A DNA stretch of 64,000 bases from Haemophilus influenzae (GCF_019703545.1 NZ_AP018771.1:1240001-1304000), one strand, 5' to 3'. Counted from the stretch's first letter, positions 8,688-20,923 are shown. Notes: generated by a model not told the origin, from the sequence alone. Translations and numbers: made by a program.

Positions 8688-11600
8688 ATGAAAACGGCTT
8701 TTTTCCAACCTGATATTCCAACCCAACCCAATGATCACAAAATTTTAGGCAATGTATTACCAGGCGCTGATGCATTGGCGATTAGTGAAATTGCAGAGCA
8801 AAACCAAAATTTAACCGTAGTGGTGACTCCAGATACACGAAGTGCGGTGCGTTTATCACGTGTTTTATCGGAATTAAGCAGTCAAAATGTATGCCTTTTT
8901 CCTGATTGGGAAACCTTACCTTACGATACCTTTTCTCCCCATCAAGAAATTATTTCCTCTCGTTTAAGTGCGCTTTTCCATTTACAAAATGCGAAAAAAG
9001 GCATTTTCTTATTGCCGATTTCGACATTAATGCAACGCCTTTGCCCGCCACAATATTTACAACACAATGTGCTTCTGATTAAAAAAGGCGATCGTTTGGT
9101 CATCGATAAAATGCGCTTACAATTAGAAGCAGCGGGCTATCGAGCTGTGGAGCAAGTATTAGAACACGGCGAGTACGCAGTTCGAGGTGCTTTGTTGGAT
9201 CTTTTCCCAATGGGAAGTGCGGTGCCTTTTCGCCTTGATTTTTTTGATGATGAAATTGATTCCATTCGCACTTTTGATGTGGATACGCAACGCACTCTTG
9301 ATGAAATTAGCTCAATTAATCTTTTGCCGGCTCACGAATTTCCAACGGATGATAAAGGGATTGAATTTTTTCGTGCGCAATTTCGTGAAACTTTTGGGGA
9401 GATTCGCCGAGATCCCGAACATATTTATCAGCAAATCAGTAAAGGTACCTTGATTTCTGGCATTGAATATTGGCAGCCACTTTTCTTTGCTGAAATGGCG
9501 ACTTTGTTTGATTATTTGCCGGAGCAAACGCTGTTTGTAGATATGGAAAATAATCAAACGCAAGGCGAGCGTTTTTATCAAGATGCCAAACAGCGTTATG
9601 AACAACGTAAAGTGGATCCGATGCGTCCGCTTTTATCGCCTGAAAAATTATGGCTTAATGTAGATGAAGTCAATCGCCGATTGAAATCTTATCCACGTAT
9701 TACATTTAAAGCGGAAAAAGTGCGGTCATCGGTACGCCAGAAAAATTTACCTGTTGCCGCTCTACCAGAAGTGACTATTCAATCCCAGCAAAAAGAACCA
9801 TTGGGACAATTACGTCAATTTATTGAGCATTTTAAAGGAAATTTATTGTTTTCTGTGGAGACGGAAGGTCGCCGAGAGACTTTGCTTGATTTGCTTTCAC
9901 CGTTAAAACTCAAGCCAAAACAAATTCAATCTTTGGAACAGATTGAAAATGAAAAATTTAGCTTGTTAGTCAGCTCTCTTGAACAAGGTTTTATAATTGA
10001 AAAATCGCTTCCTGTTGCGATTATTGGCGAAGCTAATTTGCTTGGCGAGCGCATTCAACAACGTTCTAGAGACAAACGTAAAACAATTAATCCTGATACG
10101 CTTGTACGAAATCTTGCCGAACTGAAAATAGGGCAGCCAGTTGTGCATCTTGATCACGGTGTGGGACGTTATGGCGGTTTGGTCACCTTAGATACAGGTG
10201 GCATTAAAGCCGAATATTTGCTACTAAATTATGCAAATGAATCGAAACTTTATGTGCCAGTGACTTCATTACATTTGATTAGCCGTTATGTTGGTGGTTC
10301 TGATGAAAGTGCGCCATTACATAAATTAGGGAACGAGGCTTGGGCGAAATCGCGCCAAAAAGCAGCGGAGAAAATTCGTGATGTGGCGGCAGAGTTATTA
10401 GATGTTTACGCACAACGTGAAGCGAAGAAAGGCTTTGCCTTTAAATATGATCGTGAAGAATTTCAACAATTTGCTGCAACCTTTCCTTTTGAAGAAACCT
10501 ACGATCAGGAAATGGCAATTAATGCGGTAATTTCGGATATGTGTCAGCCTAAGGCAATGGATCGCCTTGTTTGTGGTGATGTGGGTTTTGGTAAAACTGA
10601 AGTGGCAATGCGCGCTGCGTTTTTGGCTGTGATGAATCATAAGCAAGTAGCAGTGCTAGTGCCAACCACACTGTTAGCCCAACAGCATTATGAGAATTTT
10701 AAAGATCGTTTTGCGAATTTACCTGTGAATGTCGAAGTGTTATCGCGTTTCAAAACTGCAAAAGAACAAAAACAAATTCTGGAAAACCTTGCAGAAGGCA
10801 AAGTCGATATACTGATTGGTACCCATAAATTAATTCAATCAGATGTAAAATTTAACGATCTTGGATTGTTGATTATTGATGAAGAACATCGTTTTGGTGT
10901 AGGGCAAAAAGAGAAAATCAAACAGCTTCGTGCGAATATCGATATTCTTACGCTAACGGCAACGCCAATTCCTCGAACACTTAATATGGCGATGAATGGC
11001 ATTCGTGATCTTTCCATTATTTCTACGCCTCCTGCGCGCCGATTAAGTATTAAAACCTTCGTCCGTCAGAATGACGATCTTGTTGTACGAGAAGCGATTT
11101 TGCGTGAAATCTTACGTGGTGGGCAGGTTTATTATCTCCACAATGATGTCGCAAGCATTGAAAATACAGCAGAAAAACTGACCGCACTTGTGCCAGAAGC
11201 GCGAGTGATTGTGGGGCATGGACAAATGCGAGAACGTGAGTTAGAACGTGTGATGAGTGATTTTTATCATCAGCGTTATAACGTCTTAGTTTGTTCAACC
11301 ATTATCGAAACGGGTATTGATGTACCAACGGCAAATACCATTATTATTGAACGAGCGGATCATTTTGGTTTGGCTCAGTTGCATCAATTACGTGGACGAG
11401 TTGGGCGTTCACATCATCAGGCTTATGCTTATTTGCTTACGCCACCGCCAAAGATGATGACAAAAGATGCTGAACGCCGTCTAGATGCGTTGGAAAATCT
11501 TGATAATCTTGGGGCTGGTTTTATCTTGGCAACCCACGATTTAGAGATTCGTGGTGCTGGCGAATTACTTGGAAACGAACAAAGTGGACAAATTGAAAGC

Positions 11601-12128
11601 ATCGGTTTTTCGCTTTATATGGAATTATTGGATGCAGCGGTTAAAGCGTTAAAAGAAGGGCGTGAACCATCATTAGAAGAATTGACGCAACAACAAGCGG
11701 ATATTGAATTGCGTGTGCCTGCTTTACTGCCTGATGATTATCTAGGAGACGTGAATATGCGTTTATCCTTTTATAAACGCATTGCTGCAGCGGAGAGTAA
11801 AGCAGAATTAGATGAATTAAAAGTTGAGTTGATTGACAGATTTGGATTATTGCCTGATGCAACGAAAAATTTATTACAAATTACAGAGTTGCGTTTATTG
11901 GTTGAGCCGTTGAACGTTGTGCGAATTGATGCTGGAACGCAAGGTGGTTTTATTGAGTTTTCAGCAAAAGCACAAGTGAATCCAGATAAATTTATTCAAT
12001 TAATTCAAAAAGAACCTATTGTGTATCGATTTGATGGCCCATTAAAATTTAAGTTCATGAAAGATTTATCTGATAACAAAGTGCGGTTAGAATTTGTGGT
12101 GGATTTGTTAAGAACGATTGCTGCATAA
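8688..12128 (+). CDS. mfd: Mfd, transcription-repair coupling factor
   Basis: About 1146 residues. Mfd recognises stalled RNA polymerase, dislodges it and recruits UvrA. Visible parts are an N-terminal UvrB-like module, an RNA-polymerase-interacting domain ([11 protein letters not shown]), a RecG-like motor with Walker [10 protein letters not shown] (near 630), Walker B DEEH and motif [11 protein letters not shown], and a C-terminal TRCF domain. I chose the ATG at 8688 ([11 protein letters not shown]); an upstream in-frame ATG at 8646 overlaps the leader hairpin. A terminator follows the stop. Confidence 0.95.
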   Translation: MKTAFFQPDIPTQPNDHKILGNVLPGADALAISEIAEQNQNLTVVVTPDTRSAVRLSRVLSELSSQNVCLFPDWETLPYDTFSPHQEIISSRLSALFHLQNAKKGIFLLPISTLMQRLCPPQYLQHNVLLIKKGDRLVIDKMRLQLEAAGYRAVEQVLEHGEYAVRGALLDLFPMGSAVPFRLDFFDDEIDSIRTFDVDTQRTLDEISSINLLPAHEFPTDDKGIEFFRAQFRETFGEIRRDPEHIYQQISKGTLISGIEYWQPLFFAEMATLFDYLPEQTLFVDMENNQTQGERFYQDAKQRYEQRKVDPMRPLLSPEKLWLNVDEVNRRLKSYPRITFKAEKVRSSVRQKNLPVAALPEVTIQSQQKEPLGQLRQFIEHFKGNLLFSVETEGRRETLLDLLSPLKLKPKQIQSLEQIENEKFSLLVSSLEQGFIIEKSLPVAIIGEANLLGERIQQRSRDKRKTINPDTLVRNLAELKIGQPVVHLDHGVGRYGGLVTLDTGGIKAEYLLLNYANESKLYVPVTSLHLISRYVGGSDESAPLHKLGNEAWAKSRQKAAEKIRDVAAELLDVYAQREAKKGFAFKYDREEFQQFAATFPFEETYDQEMAINAVISDMCQPKAMDRLVCGDVGFGKTEVAMRAAFLAVMNHKQVAVLVPTTLLAQQHYENFKDRFANLPVNVEVLSRFKTAKEQKQILENLAEGKVDILIGTHKLIQSDVKFNDLGLLIIDEEHRFGVGQKEKIKQLRANIDILTLTATPIPRTLNMAMNGIRDLSIISTPPARRLSIKTFVRQNDDLVVREAILREILRGGQVYYLHNDVASIENTAEKLTALVPEARVIVGHGQMRERELERVMSDFYHQRYNVLVCSTIIETGIDVPTANTIIIERADHFGLAQLHQLRGRVGRSHHQAYAYLLTPPPKMMTKDAERRLDALENLDNLGAGFILATHDLEIRGAGELLGNEQSGQIESIGFSLYMELLDAAVKALKEGREPSLEELTQQQADIELRVPALLPDDYLGDVNMRLSFYKRIAAAESKAELDELKVELIDRFGLLPDATKNLLQITELRLLVEPLNVVRIDAGTQGGFIEFSAKAQVNPDKFIQLIQKEPIVYRFDGPLKFKFMKDLSDNKVRLEFVVDLLRTIAA

Positions 12129-12133
12129 AAAGA

Positions 12134-12162
12134 AGCCCGATCATTGTGATCGGACTTTTTTC
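12134..12162. terminator. Terminator between convergent mfd and the DegP/DegQ gene
   Basis: AGCCCGATCA pairs with TGATCGGACT across a TTG loop with one mismatch, followed by a T-run. An A-run on the other side means it could work in both directions. Confidence 0.75.
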
Positions 12163-12180
12163 TTAAATATATCAAGTAGA

Positions 12181-13572
12181 TTATTGCACTAATAAATAGA
12201 AATTACTGTCACCTCGTAAAATATTAAGTGCAACTGCTGACGGTTCAGTTTCAAGCACTTTATTTAATTCACGAATGTTTTCGATCATTTGACGATTAAT
12301 ACCAATAATAATATCGCCCGATTTTAAACCACGTTGTGCAGCCAGCGAATTAGGTTGAATTTTTGTGATTTCAATTCCTTTAACGCCTTTAGCATCGTAG
12401 TCTTTCAATGTTGCACCATCTAATGCAGGCAACTCAGTTTTTGAGGAAAGTTGGCTACCATCATCCGCTTGTAATTTCATTTTAACGTCGTGGGATTTGC
12501 CATCACGTAAGTAAGTCAAGCTAATCTCTTTGCCTGCACCAGTGGTTGCGATTTTTGCACGAATTTCAGCGAAACTTGAGATTTTTTGACCGTTCATCGC
12601 CGTGATAATATCGCCCGCTTTAAGTCCTGCTTTTTCAGCAGCAGATTTCGGTAAAACTTCACTTACAAATGCGCCTTGTTGCGCGCTTACATTAAAGGCT
12701 TTGGCTAAATCAGCATTGAGTTCGCCCCCTTTAATACCAAGCAATCCGCGACGCACTTGACCAAATTCTAAAATTTGTTGCACTAAATTGCTTGCTTGAT
12801 TACTTGGAATCGCAAAGGCAATTCCTGCATTGCCACCGCTTGGCGAAATAATTGCGGTATTAATTCCAATAAGTTCGCCATTTAGATTGACTAATGCACC
12901 ACCCGAATTACCGCGGTTTACTGCTGCATCGGTTTGAATATAGTTTTCATAAGTGCCACTGTCAGAACCTGTTGAACGACCCAATGCAGAAACAATACCT
13001 GATGTCACAGTTTGACCTAAACCAAATGGATTACCGATTGCAACAGTGAAATCGCCTACGCGTAATTTGTCGGAATCAGCAAATTTGATTTCTGTTAAAT
13101 TACTTGGTTTTTCAAGCTGTACTAATGCAATATCTGATTGTTCATCTTTACCCACTAATTTTGCTTTAAATTCACGCCCATCTTGTAATTGCACGGTAAT
13201 TTTATCAGCTCCATCAATAACATGATTATTGGTTAAAACATAGCCTTTGCTTGCATTAATAATGACACCAGAACCTAAACCACGGAAGTTACGCTTTGAC
13301 TCTCCACGTCCACCAAATTGTTCGGCAAAACGATCGCCAAAGAAGAATTTAAATTCTTCAGGAATATCGTCTAGGAAAGGAGAACGAGAATCTACTTTAG
13401 CTTTTCCTTCAACGGAAAGAGTGACAACGGCAGGTTGTACTTTTTCTAACATTGGTGCAAGACTGTTTTGTTCCGAAACAAAACTTGGCAAAGTGGCTTG
13501 AGCAATAAATGATGTGCTTAATACACTTAATCCAAGTGCAATACTATTTAATACAAAACGTGTTTTTTTCAT
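12181..13572 (-). CDS. degP: Periplasmic serine endoprotease of the DegP/DegQ (HtrA) family
   Basis: About 463 residues. The signal peptide MKKTRFVLNSIALGLS ends near ATLPSF. The catalytic triad is visible: His in LTNNHVID, Asp in QSDIALVQ and Ser in GNSGGALV. Two PDZ domains follow (RRGLLGIKGG onward and GVKGIEITKI onward). It degrades or refolds misfolded envelope proteins. I chose the ATG at 13572 because the signal peptide begins there; an upstream in-frame ATG would add a nonsensical leader. The Q-linker between domains is shorter than in E. coli DegP, so it may be DegQ-like. Confidence 0.88.
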   Translation of the reverse strand: MKKTRFVLNSIALGLSVLSTSFIAQATLPSFVSEQNSLAPMLEKVQPAVVTLSVEGKAKVDSRSPFLDDIPEEFKFFFGDRFAEQFGGRGESKRNFRGLGSGVIINASKGYVLTNNHVIDGADKITVQLQDGREFKAKLVGKDEQSDIALVQLEKPSNLTEIKFADSDKLRVGDFTVAIGNPFGLGQTVTSGIVSALGRSTGSDSGTYENYIQTDAAVNRGNSGGALVNLNGELIGINTAIISPSGGNAGIAFAIPSNQASNLVQQILEFGQVRRGLLGIKGGELNADLAKAFNVSAQQGAFVSEVLPKSAAEKAGLKAGDIITAMNGQKISSFAEIRAKIATTGAGKEISLTYLRDGKSHDVKMKLQADDGSQLSSKTELPALDGATLKDYDAKGVKGIEITKIQPNSLAAQRGLKSGDIIIGINRQMIENIRELNKVLETEPSAVALNILRGDSNFYLLVQ

Positions 13573-13765
13573 AAATACTCCAAAATAGATTTCAGATAAC
13601 GTGGTCTGTAAGACAAAAAAATAAAAAAAATGTTCAATAAGAGGAGAGCAAATTATCTTGTTTAAAAGGAAATCGGAGCAGTACAAAAACGGTCTTACAA
13701 GTAGCAAATTCTATAAATTTATGTTCTAATACGCGCAATTTTCTAGTCAATAAAAAGGTCAAAAA

Positions 13766-14656
13766 ATGAGCTGGATTAACCGAATTTTTAGTAAAAGTCC
13801 TTCTTCTTCCACTCGAAAAGCCAATGTGCCAGAAGGCGTATGGACAAAATGTACTGCTTGTGAACAAGTACTTTATAGTGAAGAACTCAAACGTAATCTG
13901 TATGTTTGCCCGAAATGTGGTCATCATATGCGTATTGATGCTCGTGAGCGTTTATTAAATTTATTGGACGAAGATTCAAGCCAAGAAATTGCGGCAGATT
14001 TAGAACCAAAAGATATTTTAAAATTTAAAGATTTAAAGAAATATAAAGATCGTATCAATGCGGCACAAAAAGAAACGGGCGAGAAAGATGCACTAATTAC
14101 TATGACAGGCACGCTTTATAATATGCCAATCGTTGTGGCTGCATCGAACTTTGCTTTTATGGGCGGTTCAATGGGTTCTGTAGTTGGTGCAAAATTTGTT
14201 AAAGCGGCTGAAAAAGCAATAGAAATGAATTGTCCATTTGTGTGTTTCTCTGCAAGTGGCGGGGCGCGTATGCAAGAAGCCTTGTTTTCTTTAATGCAAA
14301 TGGCAAAAACTAGCGCGGTGCTTGCCCAAATGCGTGAAAAAGGTGTGCCGTTTATTTCGGTATTAACGGATCCGACTTTAGGCGGCGTATCAGCCAGTTT
14401 TGCGATGTTAGGGGATTTAAATATTGCCGAGCCAAAAGCCTTAATTGGTTTTGCAGGGCCACGCGTTATTGAACAAACTGTGCGTGAAAAATTGCCAGAA
14501 GGTTTCCAACGTAGTGAATTTTTACTTGAGAAAGGGGCAATTGATATGATCGTGAAACGTTCAGAAATGCGTCAAACTTTAGCAAGTGTACTGAGTAAAT
14601 TAACGAATCAACCTTCTCCTTTTATGGAGCCTGAACTCATTTCAGGAGATGAATAA
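13766..14656 (+). CDS. accD: AccD, acetyl-CoA carboxylase carboxyltransferase beta subunit
   Basis: 296 residues. It transfers CO2 from carboxybiotin to acetyl-CoA together with AccA, the first step of fatty acid synthesis. An N-terminal zinc ribbon (CTACEQ ... CPKCGHH) is followed by the carboxyltransferase fold with [10 protein letters not shown] and [13 protein letters not shown]. The length matches the E. coli protein (~304). The 3' end overlaps folC, the conserved accD-folC arrangement. Confidence 0.96.
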   Translation: MSWINRIFSKSPSSSTRKANVPEGVWTKCTACEQVLYSEELKRNLYVCPKCGHHMRIDARERLLNLLDEDSSQEIAADLEPKDILKFKDLKKYKDRINAAQKETGEKDALITMTGTLYNMPIVVAASNFAFMGGSMGSVVGAKFVKAAEKAIEMNCPFVCFSASGGARMQEALFSLMQMAKTSAVLAQMREKGVPFISVLTDPTLGGVSASFAMLGDLNIAEPKALIGFAGPRVIEQTVREKLPEGFQRSEFLLEKGAIDMIVKRSEMRQTLASVLSKLTNQPSPFMEPELISGDE

Positions 14657-15962
14657 TATGCAACTTAAAGCCACTTCGCCACTCGCTGAGTGGCTTTCTT
14701 ATTTAGAAAAAAGCCATTTTAAACCTATTGATCTTGGTTTAGATCGTATTCAATCCGTGGCAGAAAAATTGGATTTACTTCATCCCGCCCCTTATGTGAT
14801 AACTGTGGGGGGGACGAATGGTAAAGGCACGACTTGTCGCTTGTTAGAAACGATTCTGCTTAATCACGGATTACGTGTAGGCGTGTATTCTTCGCCCCAT
14901 TTATTGCGTTATAACGAGCGAGTACGCATTCAAAATCAAGATTTACCCGATGAAGCACACACTGCCTCTTTTACTTTTATTGATGAAAACAAAACAGAAT
15001 CGCTGACTTATTTTGAATTTAGCACCCTTTCTGCCTTGCATTTATTTAAGCAAGCAAAATTAGATGTGGTGATTTTAGAAGTGGGTTTGGGCGGTCGTTT
15101 AGATGCGACCAATATTGTGGATAGCCATCTTGCTGTGATTACTAGCATCGATATTGATCACACCGATTTTCTTGGGGATACCAGAGAGGCCATTGCTTTT
15201 GAAAAAGCAGGAATTTTCCGCGAAAATTGCCCTGTCGTGATTGGTGAACCTAATGTGCCACAAACAATGTTAGATCAGGCTGAAAAATTACATTGCCAAG
15301 TTGCTCGTCGTGATGTGGATTGGTTATTTGAGCAAAATACTGAAAATTGGCAATGGCAAAATAAAAAAGTGCGGTTAGAAAATTTGCCGTTTTGTCAGAT
15401 TCCATTGGCGAATGCCGCAACGGCTCTTGCTGCTGTTCAATATTTACCTTTTGATATTTCAGAACAGACTTTGCGAAAATCTTTGCAAGAGGTAGAACTG
15501 GTTGGTCGTTTTCAAGCTATAAAAACAGATAAACGTGAGAAATTAGCGGATTATCTTGGCGTACCAGTTGAAACCTTGCCAACAATCATCGTTGATGTGG
15601 GGCATAATCCTCATGCCGCAAAATATTTATCTGAAAAATTGACCGCACTTAAACATAGTATAGAGGGCAAAATGATTGCCGTATGTGGGATGCTCAAAGA
15701 CAAAGATGCAAATGGGGTATTTGCGCATTTAACGCCTATTATTGATGAATGGCATTGTGTAACCTTAGGCGGCTATCGCGGGCAGTCAGGCGATGAATTA
15801 GCAGAGAAATTGAAAAGCAATTTCCCAAATATTCAAGCTACATCAGATAATTCTGTTATGGATGGTGTGTGTACAGCACTCAAAAGTGCGGTAAAGAATG
15901 ATGTTGTTTTAGTCTTTGGATCTTTCCACACCGTAGCCGAATTTTGGGCTGTGGTGGAATAA
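14649..15962 (+). CDS. folC: FolC, dihydrofolate synthase / folylpolyglutamate synthase
   Basis: 437 residues (434 if the internal ATG at 14658 is used). It couples glutamate to dihydropteroate and adds further glutamates to folates with ATP. The Mur-ligase P-loop is GGTNGKGTT near residues 54-62, with [17 protein letters not shown] as the family signature and DVGHNPHA in the C-terminal domain. It overlaps the end of accD, suggesting translational coupling. A terminator follows. Confidence 0.95.
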   Translation: MNNMQLKATSPLAEWLSYLEKSHFKPIDLGLDRIQSVAEKLDLLHPAPYVITVGGTNGKGTTCRLLETILLNHGLRVGVYSSPHLLRYNERVRIQNQDLPDEAHTASFTFIDENKTESLTYFEFSTLSALHLFKQAKLDVVILEVGLGGRLDATNIVDSHLAVITSIDIDHTDFLGDTREAIAFEKAGIFRENCPVVIGEPNVPQTMLDQAEKLHCQVARRDVDWLFEQNTENWQWQNKKVRLENLPFCQIPLANAATALAAVQYLPFDISEQTLRKSLQEVELVGRFQAIKTDKREKLADYLGVPVETLPTIIVDVGHNPHAAKYLSEKLTALKHSIEGKMIAVCGMLKDKDANGVFAHLTPIIDEWHCVTLGGYRGQSGDELAEKLKSNFPNIQATSDNSVMDGVCTALKSAVKNDVVLVFGSFHTVAEFWAVVE

Positions 15963-15979
15963 AATTTATCATTAAAACA

Positions 15980-16013
15980 AAGGGCTGATATTTAAAATCA
16001 GCCCTTATTTTTT
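15980..16013 (+). terminator. Intrinsic terminator after folC
   Basis: AAGGGCTGAT (15980-15989) pairs with ATCAGCCCTT (15997-16006), a perfect 10-bp stem followed by a T-rich tract. Confidence 0.88.
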
Positions 16014-16019
16014 GGAATA

Positions 16020-16160
16020 TTATTTCCAAGAATATTTCACACCCACGGTGCCTTGGTAACCTTTATGACTATTTTTTTCTCTGTTTTATCTTTTACATCA
16101 ATTGTGAGTTCAACGACAATTAAAGTAAACCCTTTAGCATAAAACAGTATTTTCCTTATC
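16020..16160 (-). pseudogene. Fossil of the C-terminal end of an outer-membrane beta-barrel protein
   Basis: Reading leftward, the final codons give NSHKGYQGTVGVKYSWK-stop, with the aromatic-terminated last strand and GVKYSW typical of Gram-negative barrels and autotransporters. Upstream, FYAKGFTLIVVELTIDVKD is open in another frame. A run of seven A near 16072 joins the two frames, so a frameshift is likely. Nothing barrel-like continues further upstream, so only ~45 codons of the gene survive. Confidence 0.55.
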
Positions 16161-16240
16161 GGTTGGATTTTAACCAGTTTGTGTTTATTTAACAAGTTTA
16201 GATTAGTGTGATTTTAGAAAAATAGAAGAAATATGATTTA

Positions 16241-16921
16241 TTATAATGTGGTGCTGTTTGGCAATGGCTGAGGTTCCCCTAAAAAATAAGGCTCAACACC
16301 TAATATCAAGTCAAAAACCGCTTTTATGCGGGCAAAAACTTCTCTTATTTGTGTGGAAAAATGTAATTCTGGCTGTTTTGCCACAAAGCAAATGGCATCA
16401 ATATTATGTGCTTGGGCAATTAATAGAGCGCGTTCGCAATGAAATTTTTGACTGACAATCGTAAATGCTTGCACTTGGAAAATTTTATCGGCGCGGATAA
16501 CGGAATCAAGGGTGCGAAAACCTGCAAAATCACGGAACATAGAGGCTTCAGATACGCCCATTTTGCGTAAATCGCGAAACATTGCTCTTGGTTCGTTATA
16601 TTGCAAAGTTCGGTTGTCGCCACTTAATAAAAGATAATTCACTTTTTGTTGTTCGATTAGGCTTTTAGCTGCCATTAAGCGACTATCGTAATAAACGTTC
16701 GGTTTTCCGCTGGCGGTGTATTTTGATGTGCCAAGCACAAGGGCGTAAGGGCGAAAGGAGAGTTCATCAATATTTGTGAATATTTTATCGCGAACATAAA
16801 AACTTACGCCTCGATCCACTAGCAAGCAAACTATAATCAATGCGAAGATTGCGTAGAGTAGGACGCGAAAAAGTGCGGTGAATTTTGGGGAGAATTTTTT
16901 TACTAGCATAGCGGTAAACAT
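16241..16921 (-). CDS. sanA: SanA-like inner-membrane protein (DUF218)
   Basis: About 227 residues with one N-terminal transmembrane segment (FRVLLYAIFALIIVCLLV) and a DUF218 domain. Conserved pieces are YALVLGTSKY, VNYLLLSGDNRTLQYNEP, FAGFRTLDSVIRA and SQKFHCERALLIA, all matching E. coli SanA, which affects vancomycin resistance at high temperature. The exact start is uncertain: in-frame ATGs occur at 16975, 16921 and 16909. Uptake signals lie in the upstream part. Confidence 0.85.
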   Translation of the reverse strand: MFTAMLVKKFSPKFTALFRVLLYAIFALIIVCLLVDRGVSFYVRDKIFTNIDELSFRPYALVLGTSKYTASGKPNVYYDSRLMAAKSLIEQQKVNYLLLSGDNRTLQYNEPRAMFRDLRKMGVSEASMFRDFAGFRTLDSVIRADKIFQVQAFTIVSQKFHCERALLIAQAHNIDAICFVAKQPELHFSTQIREVFARIKAVFDLILGVEPYFLGEPQPLPNSTTL

Positions 16922-16991
16922 AATGAAAAATCGACCGCACTTCAAGGAGAATTTGATGGATTTTGTGAATTGCATTGATGTGCGATAATTT

Positions 16992-17007
16992 AGCCGTTTA
17001 GATGGCT
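16992..17007. promoter_or_regulatory. MetJ-like operator upstream of metX
   Basis: Two adjacent 8-mers, AGCCGTTT and AGATGGCT, each match the met box AGACGTCT at about six of eight positions. They sit directly upstream of a -35 TTGACA. Methionine-dependent repression of metX is inferred. Confidence 0.6.
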
Positions 17008-17015
17008 AAAATTTC

Positions 17016-17043
17016 TTGACAAGCTAATCGACTTACTGATAGT
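17016..17043 (+). promoter_or_regulatory. metX promoter
   Basis: TTGACA (17016-17021) and GATAGT (17038-17043), spaced by 16 bases, lie about 36 bases ahead of the metX ATG and immediately after the MetJ-like operator. Confidence 0.6.
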
Positions 17044-17078
17044 TTAAACGCCATTCTGATTATTACGATAGGTTTTCA

Positions 17079-18155
17079 ATGTCTGTGCAAAATGTAGTGC
17101 TTTTTGACACACAGCCTTTAACTCTGATGCTTGGCGGCAAACTTTCCTATATTAATGTCGCGTATCAAACTTATGGCACGCTCAATGATGAGAAAAATAA
17201 TGCGGTATTAATTTGCCACGCTTTGACTGGCGATGCTGAGCCTTATTTCGATGATGGTCGCGATGGTTGGTGGCAGAATTTTATGGGAGCAGGTTTGGCA
17301 TTGGATACGGATCGTTATTTTTTTATTAGCTCGAACGTATTAGGTGGTTGCAAGGGAACAACTGGGCCTTCATCAATTAATCCGCAAACGGGTAAACCTT
17401 ATGGTAGCCAATTTCCTAATATTGTTGTGCAAGATATTGTTAAAGTACAAAAAGCCTTGCTTGATCATCTTGGCATTAGCCATTTAAAAGCCATTATTGG
17501 TGGATCTTTTGGCGGTATGCAAGCGAATCAATGGGCGATTGATTATCCTGATTTTATGGATAATATCGTAAATCTTTGTTCATCCATTTATTTTAGTGCT
17601 GAAGCCATAGGTTTTAATCACGTAATGCGTCAAGCGGTCATTAATGATCCCAATTTTAACGGCGGCGATTATTATGAGGGTACACCGCCAGATCAAGGGT
17701 TATCTATTGCGCGTATGCTAGGTATGCTGACTTACCGCACCGATTTACAACTAGCCAAAGCCTTTGGGCGTGCCACAAAATCAGATGGCAGCTTTTGGGG
17801 CGATTACTTTCAAGTGGAATCCTATCTTTCTTACCAAGGCAAAAAATTCTTAGAACGTTTTGATGCCAATAGTTATTTGCATTTGTTACGTGCGTTGGAT
17901 ATGTATGATCCAAGTTTGGGGTATGACAATGTTAAAGAGGCATTGTCACGCATTAAGGCACGCTATACGTTGGTTTCTGTGACAACGGATCAACTTTTTA
18001 AACCCATTGACCTTTATAAAAGTAAACAGCTTTTAGAACAAAGTGGAGTCGATCTACATTTTTATGAATTCCCATCAGATTACGGACACGATGCGTTTTT
18101 AGTGGATTATGATCAGTTTGAAAAACGAATTCGAGATGGTTTGGCGGGTAATTAA
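17079..18155 (+). CDS. metX: MetX, homoserine O-acetyltransferase
   Basis: 358 residues, alpha/beta-hydrolase fold. It acetylates L-homoserine with acetyl-CoA as the first committed step of methionine synthesis. The nucleophile elbow is GGSFGGMQ near residue 143. The catalytic Asp (VTTDQLF) and His ([10 protein letters not shown]) are near the C-terminus. The family signature [14 protein letters not shown] is present. It differs from the enterobacterial MetA succinyltransferase fold. A MetJ-like site precedes the promoter. Confidence 0.95.
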   Translation: MSVQNVVLFDTQPLTLMLGGKLSYINVAYQTYGTLNDEKNNAVLICHALTGDAEPYFDDGRDGWWQNFMGAGLALDTDRYFFISSNVLGGCKGTTGPSSINPQTGKPYGSQFPNIVVQDIVKVQKALLDHLGISHLKAIIGGSFGGMQANQWAIDYPDFMDNIVNLCSSIYFSAEAIGFNHVMRQAVINDPNFNGGDYYEGTPPDQGLSIARMLGMLTYRTDLQLAKAFGRATKSDGSFWGDYFQVESYLSYQGKKFLERFDANSYLHLLRALDMYDPSLGYDNVKEALSRIKARYTLVSVTTDQLFKPIDLYKSKQLLEQSGVDLHFYEFPSDYGHDAFLVDYDQFEKRIRDGLAGN

Positions 18156-18167
18156 TTAGTCATAAAA

Positions 18168-18193
18168 AAGTGCGGTGAAATTTCACCGCACTT
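18168..18193. terminator. Perfect uptake-signal palindrome between convergent metX and gyrA
   Basis: AAGTGCGGTGAAA is followed immediately by its reverse complement TTTCACCGCACTT, a 26-base perfect palindrome. A-run before and T-containing sequence after fit a bidirectional terminator. Confidence 0.75.
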
Positions 18194-18209
18194 CTTCTCT
18201 TATAATAGG

Positions 18210-20852
18210 TTATTCTTCAGAACCGCTTTCTTCCAAAGAATCTTCTTCATCTGCATCACAAACACGCTCTAAACTTACTACGTGTTCATCATCGGCAGTA
18301 CGAATTAAACGGACACCTTGCGTGTTACGCCCTACAATGCTCACTTCGCTTACGCGTGTGCGAACAAGCGTTCCTGCATCAGTAATCAACATAATTTGGT
18401 CTGTTTCTTCTACTTGAGTTGCGGCAACGACTTTACCATTGCGTTCACTCACTTTAATCGAAATCACACCTTTTGTATTACGTGATTTAGTTGGGTATTC
18501 ACTTAATTGTGTGCGTTTTCCGTATCCGTTTTGTGTTGCGGTTAAAATTTCCCCTTCACCTTTTGGCACAACAAGAGAAACCACTTTATCGATATTTAAG
18601 TCTAATGATGCTTCAGTGTTGTCATCAGAAATATCTTCAATTTCTACCGCACTTTCATCGTCAGAAATATCGTTTGTTAAAGCAAGTTTGATACCGCGAA
18701 CACCTGTTGCTAAACGCCCCATTGCACGCACGGCATTTTCAGCAAAACGCACCACGCGACCTTGCGATGAGAACAACATAATTTCGTTGCTACCATTAGT
18801 AATATCCACGCCGATTAATTCATCTTCGTCACGTAAATTCAATGCGATGATACCGTTTGAACGTGGACGGCTAAATTCGGTTAAGGCGATTTTCTTCACA
18901 ATACCGCCAGCAGTTGCCATGACTACGAATTTATCTTCTTCGTAAGCAGAAACTGGCAAGATTGCAGTAATACGTTCGTTTTCTTGTAACGGAAGAATAT
19001 TCACAATTGGACGCCCGCGTGCGCCACGGCTCGCTTGCGGAAGTTGATATACTTTCAACCAATATAAACGACCACGGCTAGAGAAGCAGAGGATGGTATC
19101 GTGAGTATTTGCTACCAGTAATTTTTCGATGAAATCTTCTTCTTTCATCTTCGTTGCAGATTTGCCTTTACCGCCACGGCGTTGTGCTTCATAGTCAGTC
19201 AGTGGTTGGTATTTCACATAACCTTCGTGAGAAAGCGTCACAACCACGTCTTCTTGTGCGATTAAATCTTCTAAATCAATATCGCCAGAAGCAGCGGTAA
19301 TTTCAGTTAAACGATCATCACCAAATTGTGCTTTTACTTCTTCTAATTCTTCACGAATTACTTCCATTAAACGTTCTGCGCTACTTAAAATATGAAGAAG
19401 ATCCGCAATTTTAACTAATAATTCTTCATATTCTTTTATAACTTCTTCAAACGCAATGCCCGTTAAACGATGTAAACGAAGTTCTAGAATTGCGTTTACT
19501 TGCGCTGGCGATAAGTAATATTGTTCGCCTTGAATACCAAGATTTTCTTCTAACTCATCAGGACGAGCGGAAACATCAAGAAGATTAATAATATCGCTAT
19601 GTAACGTCCAAGAGCGTGAACTGATTGCTGTTGCCGCTTCTTCACGGTTTTTAGAGTTGCGAATAATTGCAATCATTTCATCGATATTAGAACGAGCAAC
19701 CGCTAAACCTTCCAAAATATGCGTACGTTCACGTGCTTTGCGAAGCTCAAAGATAGAACGACGTGTCACCACTTCACGGCGGTGTAAAACAAAGGCTTCA
19801 ATAATTTCTTTAAGATTAAATAAACGTGGCTGACCGTGATCCAATGCCACCATATTGATACCAAAGGTCACTTGCATTTGAGTGAGTGAGTAAAGATGGT
19901 TTAATACCACTTCCCCTACTGCATCACGTTTAATATCAATTTCAATACGGATCCCTTCTTTGTTTGAAAGGTCAGTAATATTGCTGATGCCTTCGATTTT
20001 TTTCTCGCGAATTAATTCGGCAATTTTCTCGACTAATTTTGCTTTATTTACTTGGTATGGCAATTCAGACACGATAATTTGCTCGCGTCCTTTTTCGTTG
20101 GTTTCTACCGTTGCACGAGCACGAACATACACTTTACCACGACCAGTGCGATAGGCTTCTTCAATCCCTTTACGACCATTAATTAACGCAGCAGTCGGGA
20201 AGTCAGGCCCTGGAATATGCTGCATTAATTCATCAATAGTAATTTCATTGTTGTCGATATACGCCAAACAACCATTTAATACTTCATTTAAGTTGTGAGG
20301 GGGAATGTTAGTTGCCATCCCCACAGCAATACCAGAAGAACCATTTGCTAAAAGCGCTGGAATACGAGTCGGCAATACATCTGGAATCATTAATTCGCCA
20401 TCATAGTTTGGCGAGAAATTGACGGTTTCTTTATCCAAATCCGTGAGCAATGCTTGCGTAATTTTTTGCATACGTACTTCGGTATAACGCATTGCAGCGG
20501 GTGCATCGCCATCAATTGAACCAAAGTTACCTTGCCCATCAACCAACATATAGCGAAGTGAGAAGGGTTGTGCCATACGAACGATCGTATCGTACACGGC
20601 TGAGTCACCATGCGGGTGATATTTACCGATTACATCACCCACAACACGCGCTGATTTTACGTATTTTTTATTGGCGGTATTGCCTTCGCGATCCATTGAG
20701 AATAGTACGCGGCGGTGAACAGGTTTTAAACCATCACGAACGTCAGGTAATGCACGCCCAACGATAACCGACATCGCGTAGTCAAGGTAGGAAGATTTGA
20801 GTTCTTCTTCGATATTGACAGGGGTGATAGATGATTGGATTGAATCCGTCAT
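18210..20852 (-). CDS. gyrA: GyrA, DNA gyrase subunit A
   Basis: 880 residues. It is the breakage-reunion subunit of gyrase, introducing negative supercoils with GyrB. The start [18 protein letters not shown] matches the family; a longer upstream in-frame ATG was rejected. The quinolone-determining region reads [11 protein letters not shown] with Ser84 and Asp88, i.e. the susceptible wild-type residues. The active-site tyrosine lies in [10 protein letters not shown]. The C-terminal beta-pinwheel contains the GyrA box region QRRGGKG. An acidic tail ([15 protein letters not shown]) is present. Confidence 0.97.
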   Translation of the reverse strand: MTDSIQSSITPVNIEEELKSSYLDYAMSVIVGRALPDVRDGLKPVHRRVLFSMDREGNTANKKYVKSARVVGDVIGKYHPHGDSAVYDTIVRMAQPFSLRYMLVDGQGNFGSIDGDAPAAMRYTEVRMQKITQALLTDLDKETVNFSPNYDGELMIPDVLPTRIPALLANGSSGIAVGMATNIPPHNLNEVLNGCLAYIDNNEITIDELMQHIPGPDFPTAALINGRKGIEEAYRTGRGKVYVRARATVETNEKGREQIIVSELPYQVNKAKLVEKIAELIREKKIEGISNITDLSNKEGIRIEIDIKRDAVGEVVLNHLYSLTQMQVTFGINMVALDHGQPRLFNLKEIIEAFVLHRREVVTRRSIFELRKARERTHILEGLAVARSNIDEMIAIIRNSKNREEAATAISSRSWTLHSDIINLLDVSARPDELEENLGIQGEQYYLSPAQVNAILELRLHRLTGIAFEEVIKEYEELLVKIADLLHILSSAERLMEVIREELEEVKAQFGDDRLTEITAASGDIDLEDLIAQEDVVVTLSHEGYVKYQPLTDYEAQRRGGKGKSATKMKEEDFIEKLLVANTHDTILCFSSRGRLYWLKVYQLPQASRGARGRPIVNILPLQENERITAILPVSAYEEDKFVVMATAGGIVKKIALTEFSRPRSNGIIALNLRDEDELIGVDITNGSNEIMLFSSQGRVVRFAENAVRAMGRLATGVRGIKLALTNDISDDESAVEIEDISDDNTEASLDLNIDKVVSLVVPKGEGEILTATQNGYGKRTQLSEYPTKSRNTKGVISIKVSERNGKVVAATQVEETDQIMLITDAGTLVRTRVSEVSIVGRNTQGVRLIRTADDEHVVSLERVCDADEEDSLEESGSEE

Positions 20853-20923
20853 TGGTATTCCTTTTTTGATCAAAAATTGTGGCGGATTATAGCATAAAAT
20901 TGTGGATATGTGGTTTTTGATAT

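Noticed and set aside
18439-18945. 168-residue plus-strand frame inside gyrA
   Set aside because: Antisense shadow of a strongly conserved gene.
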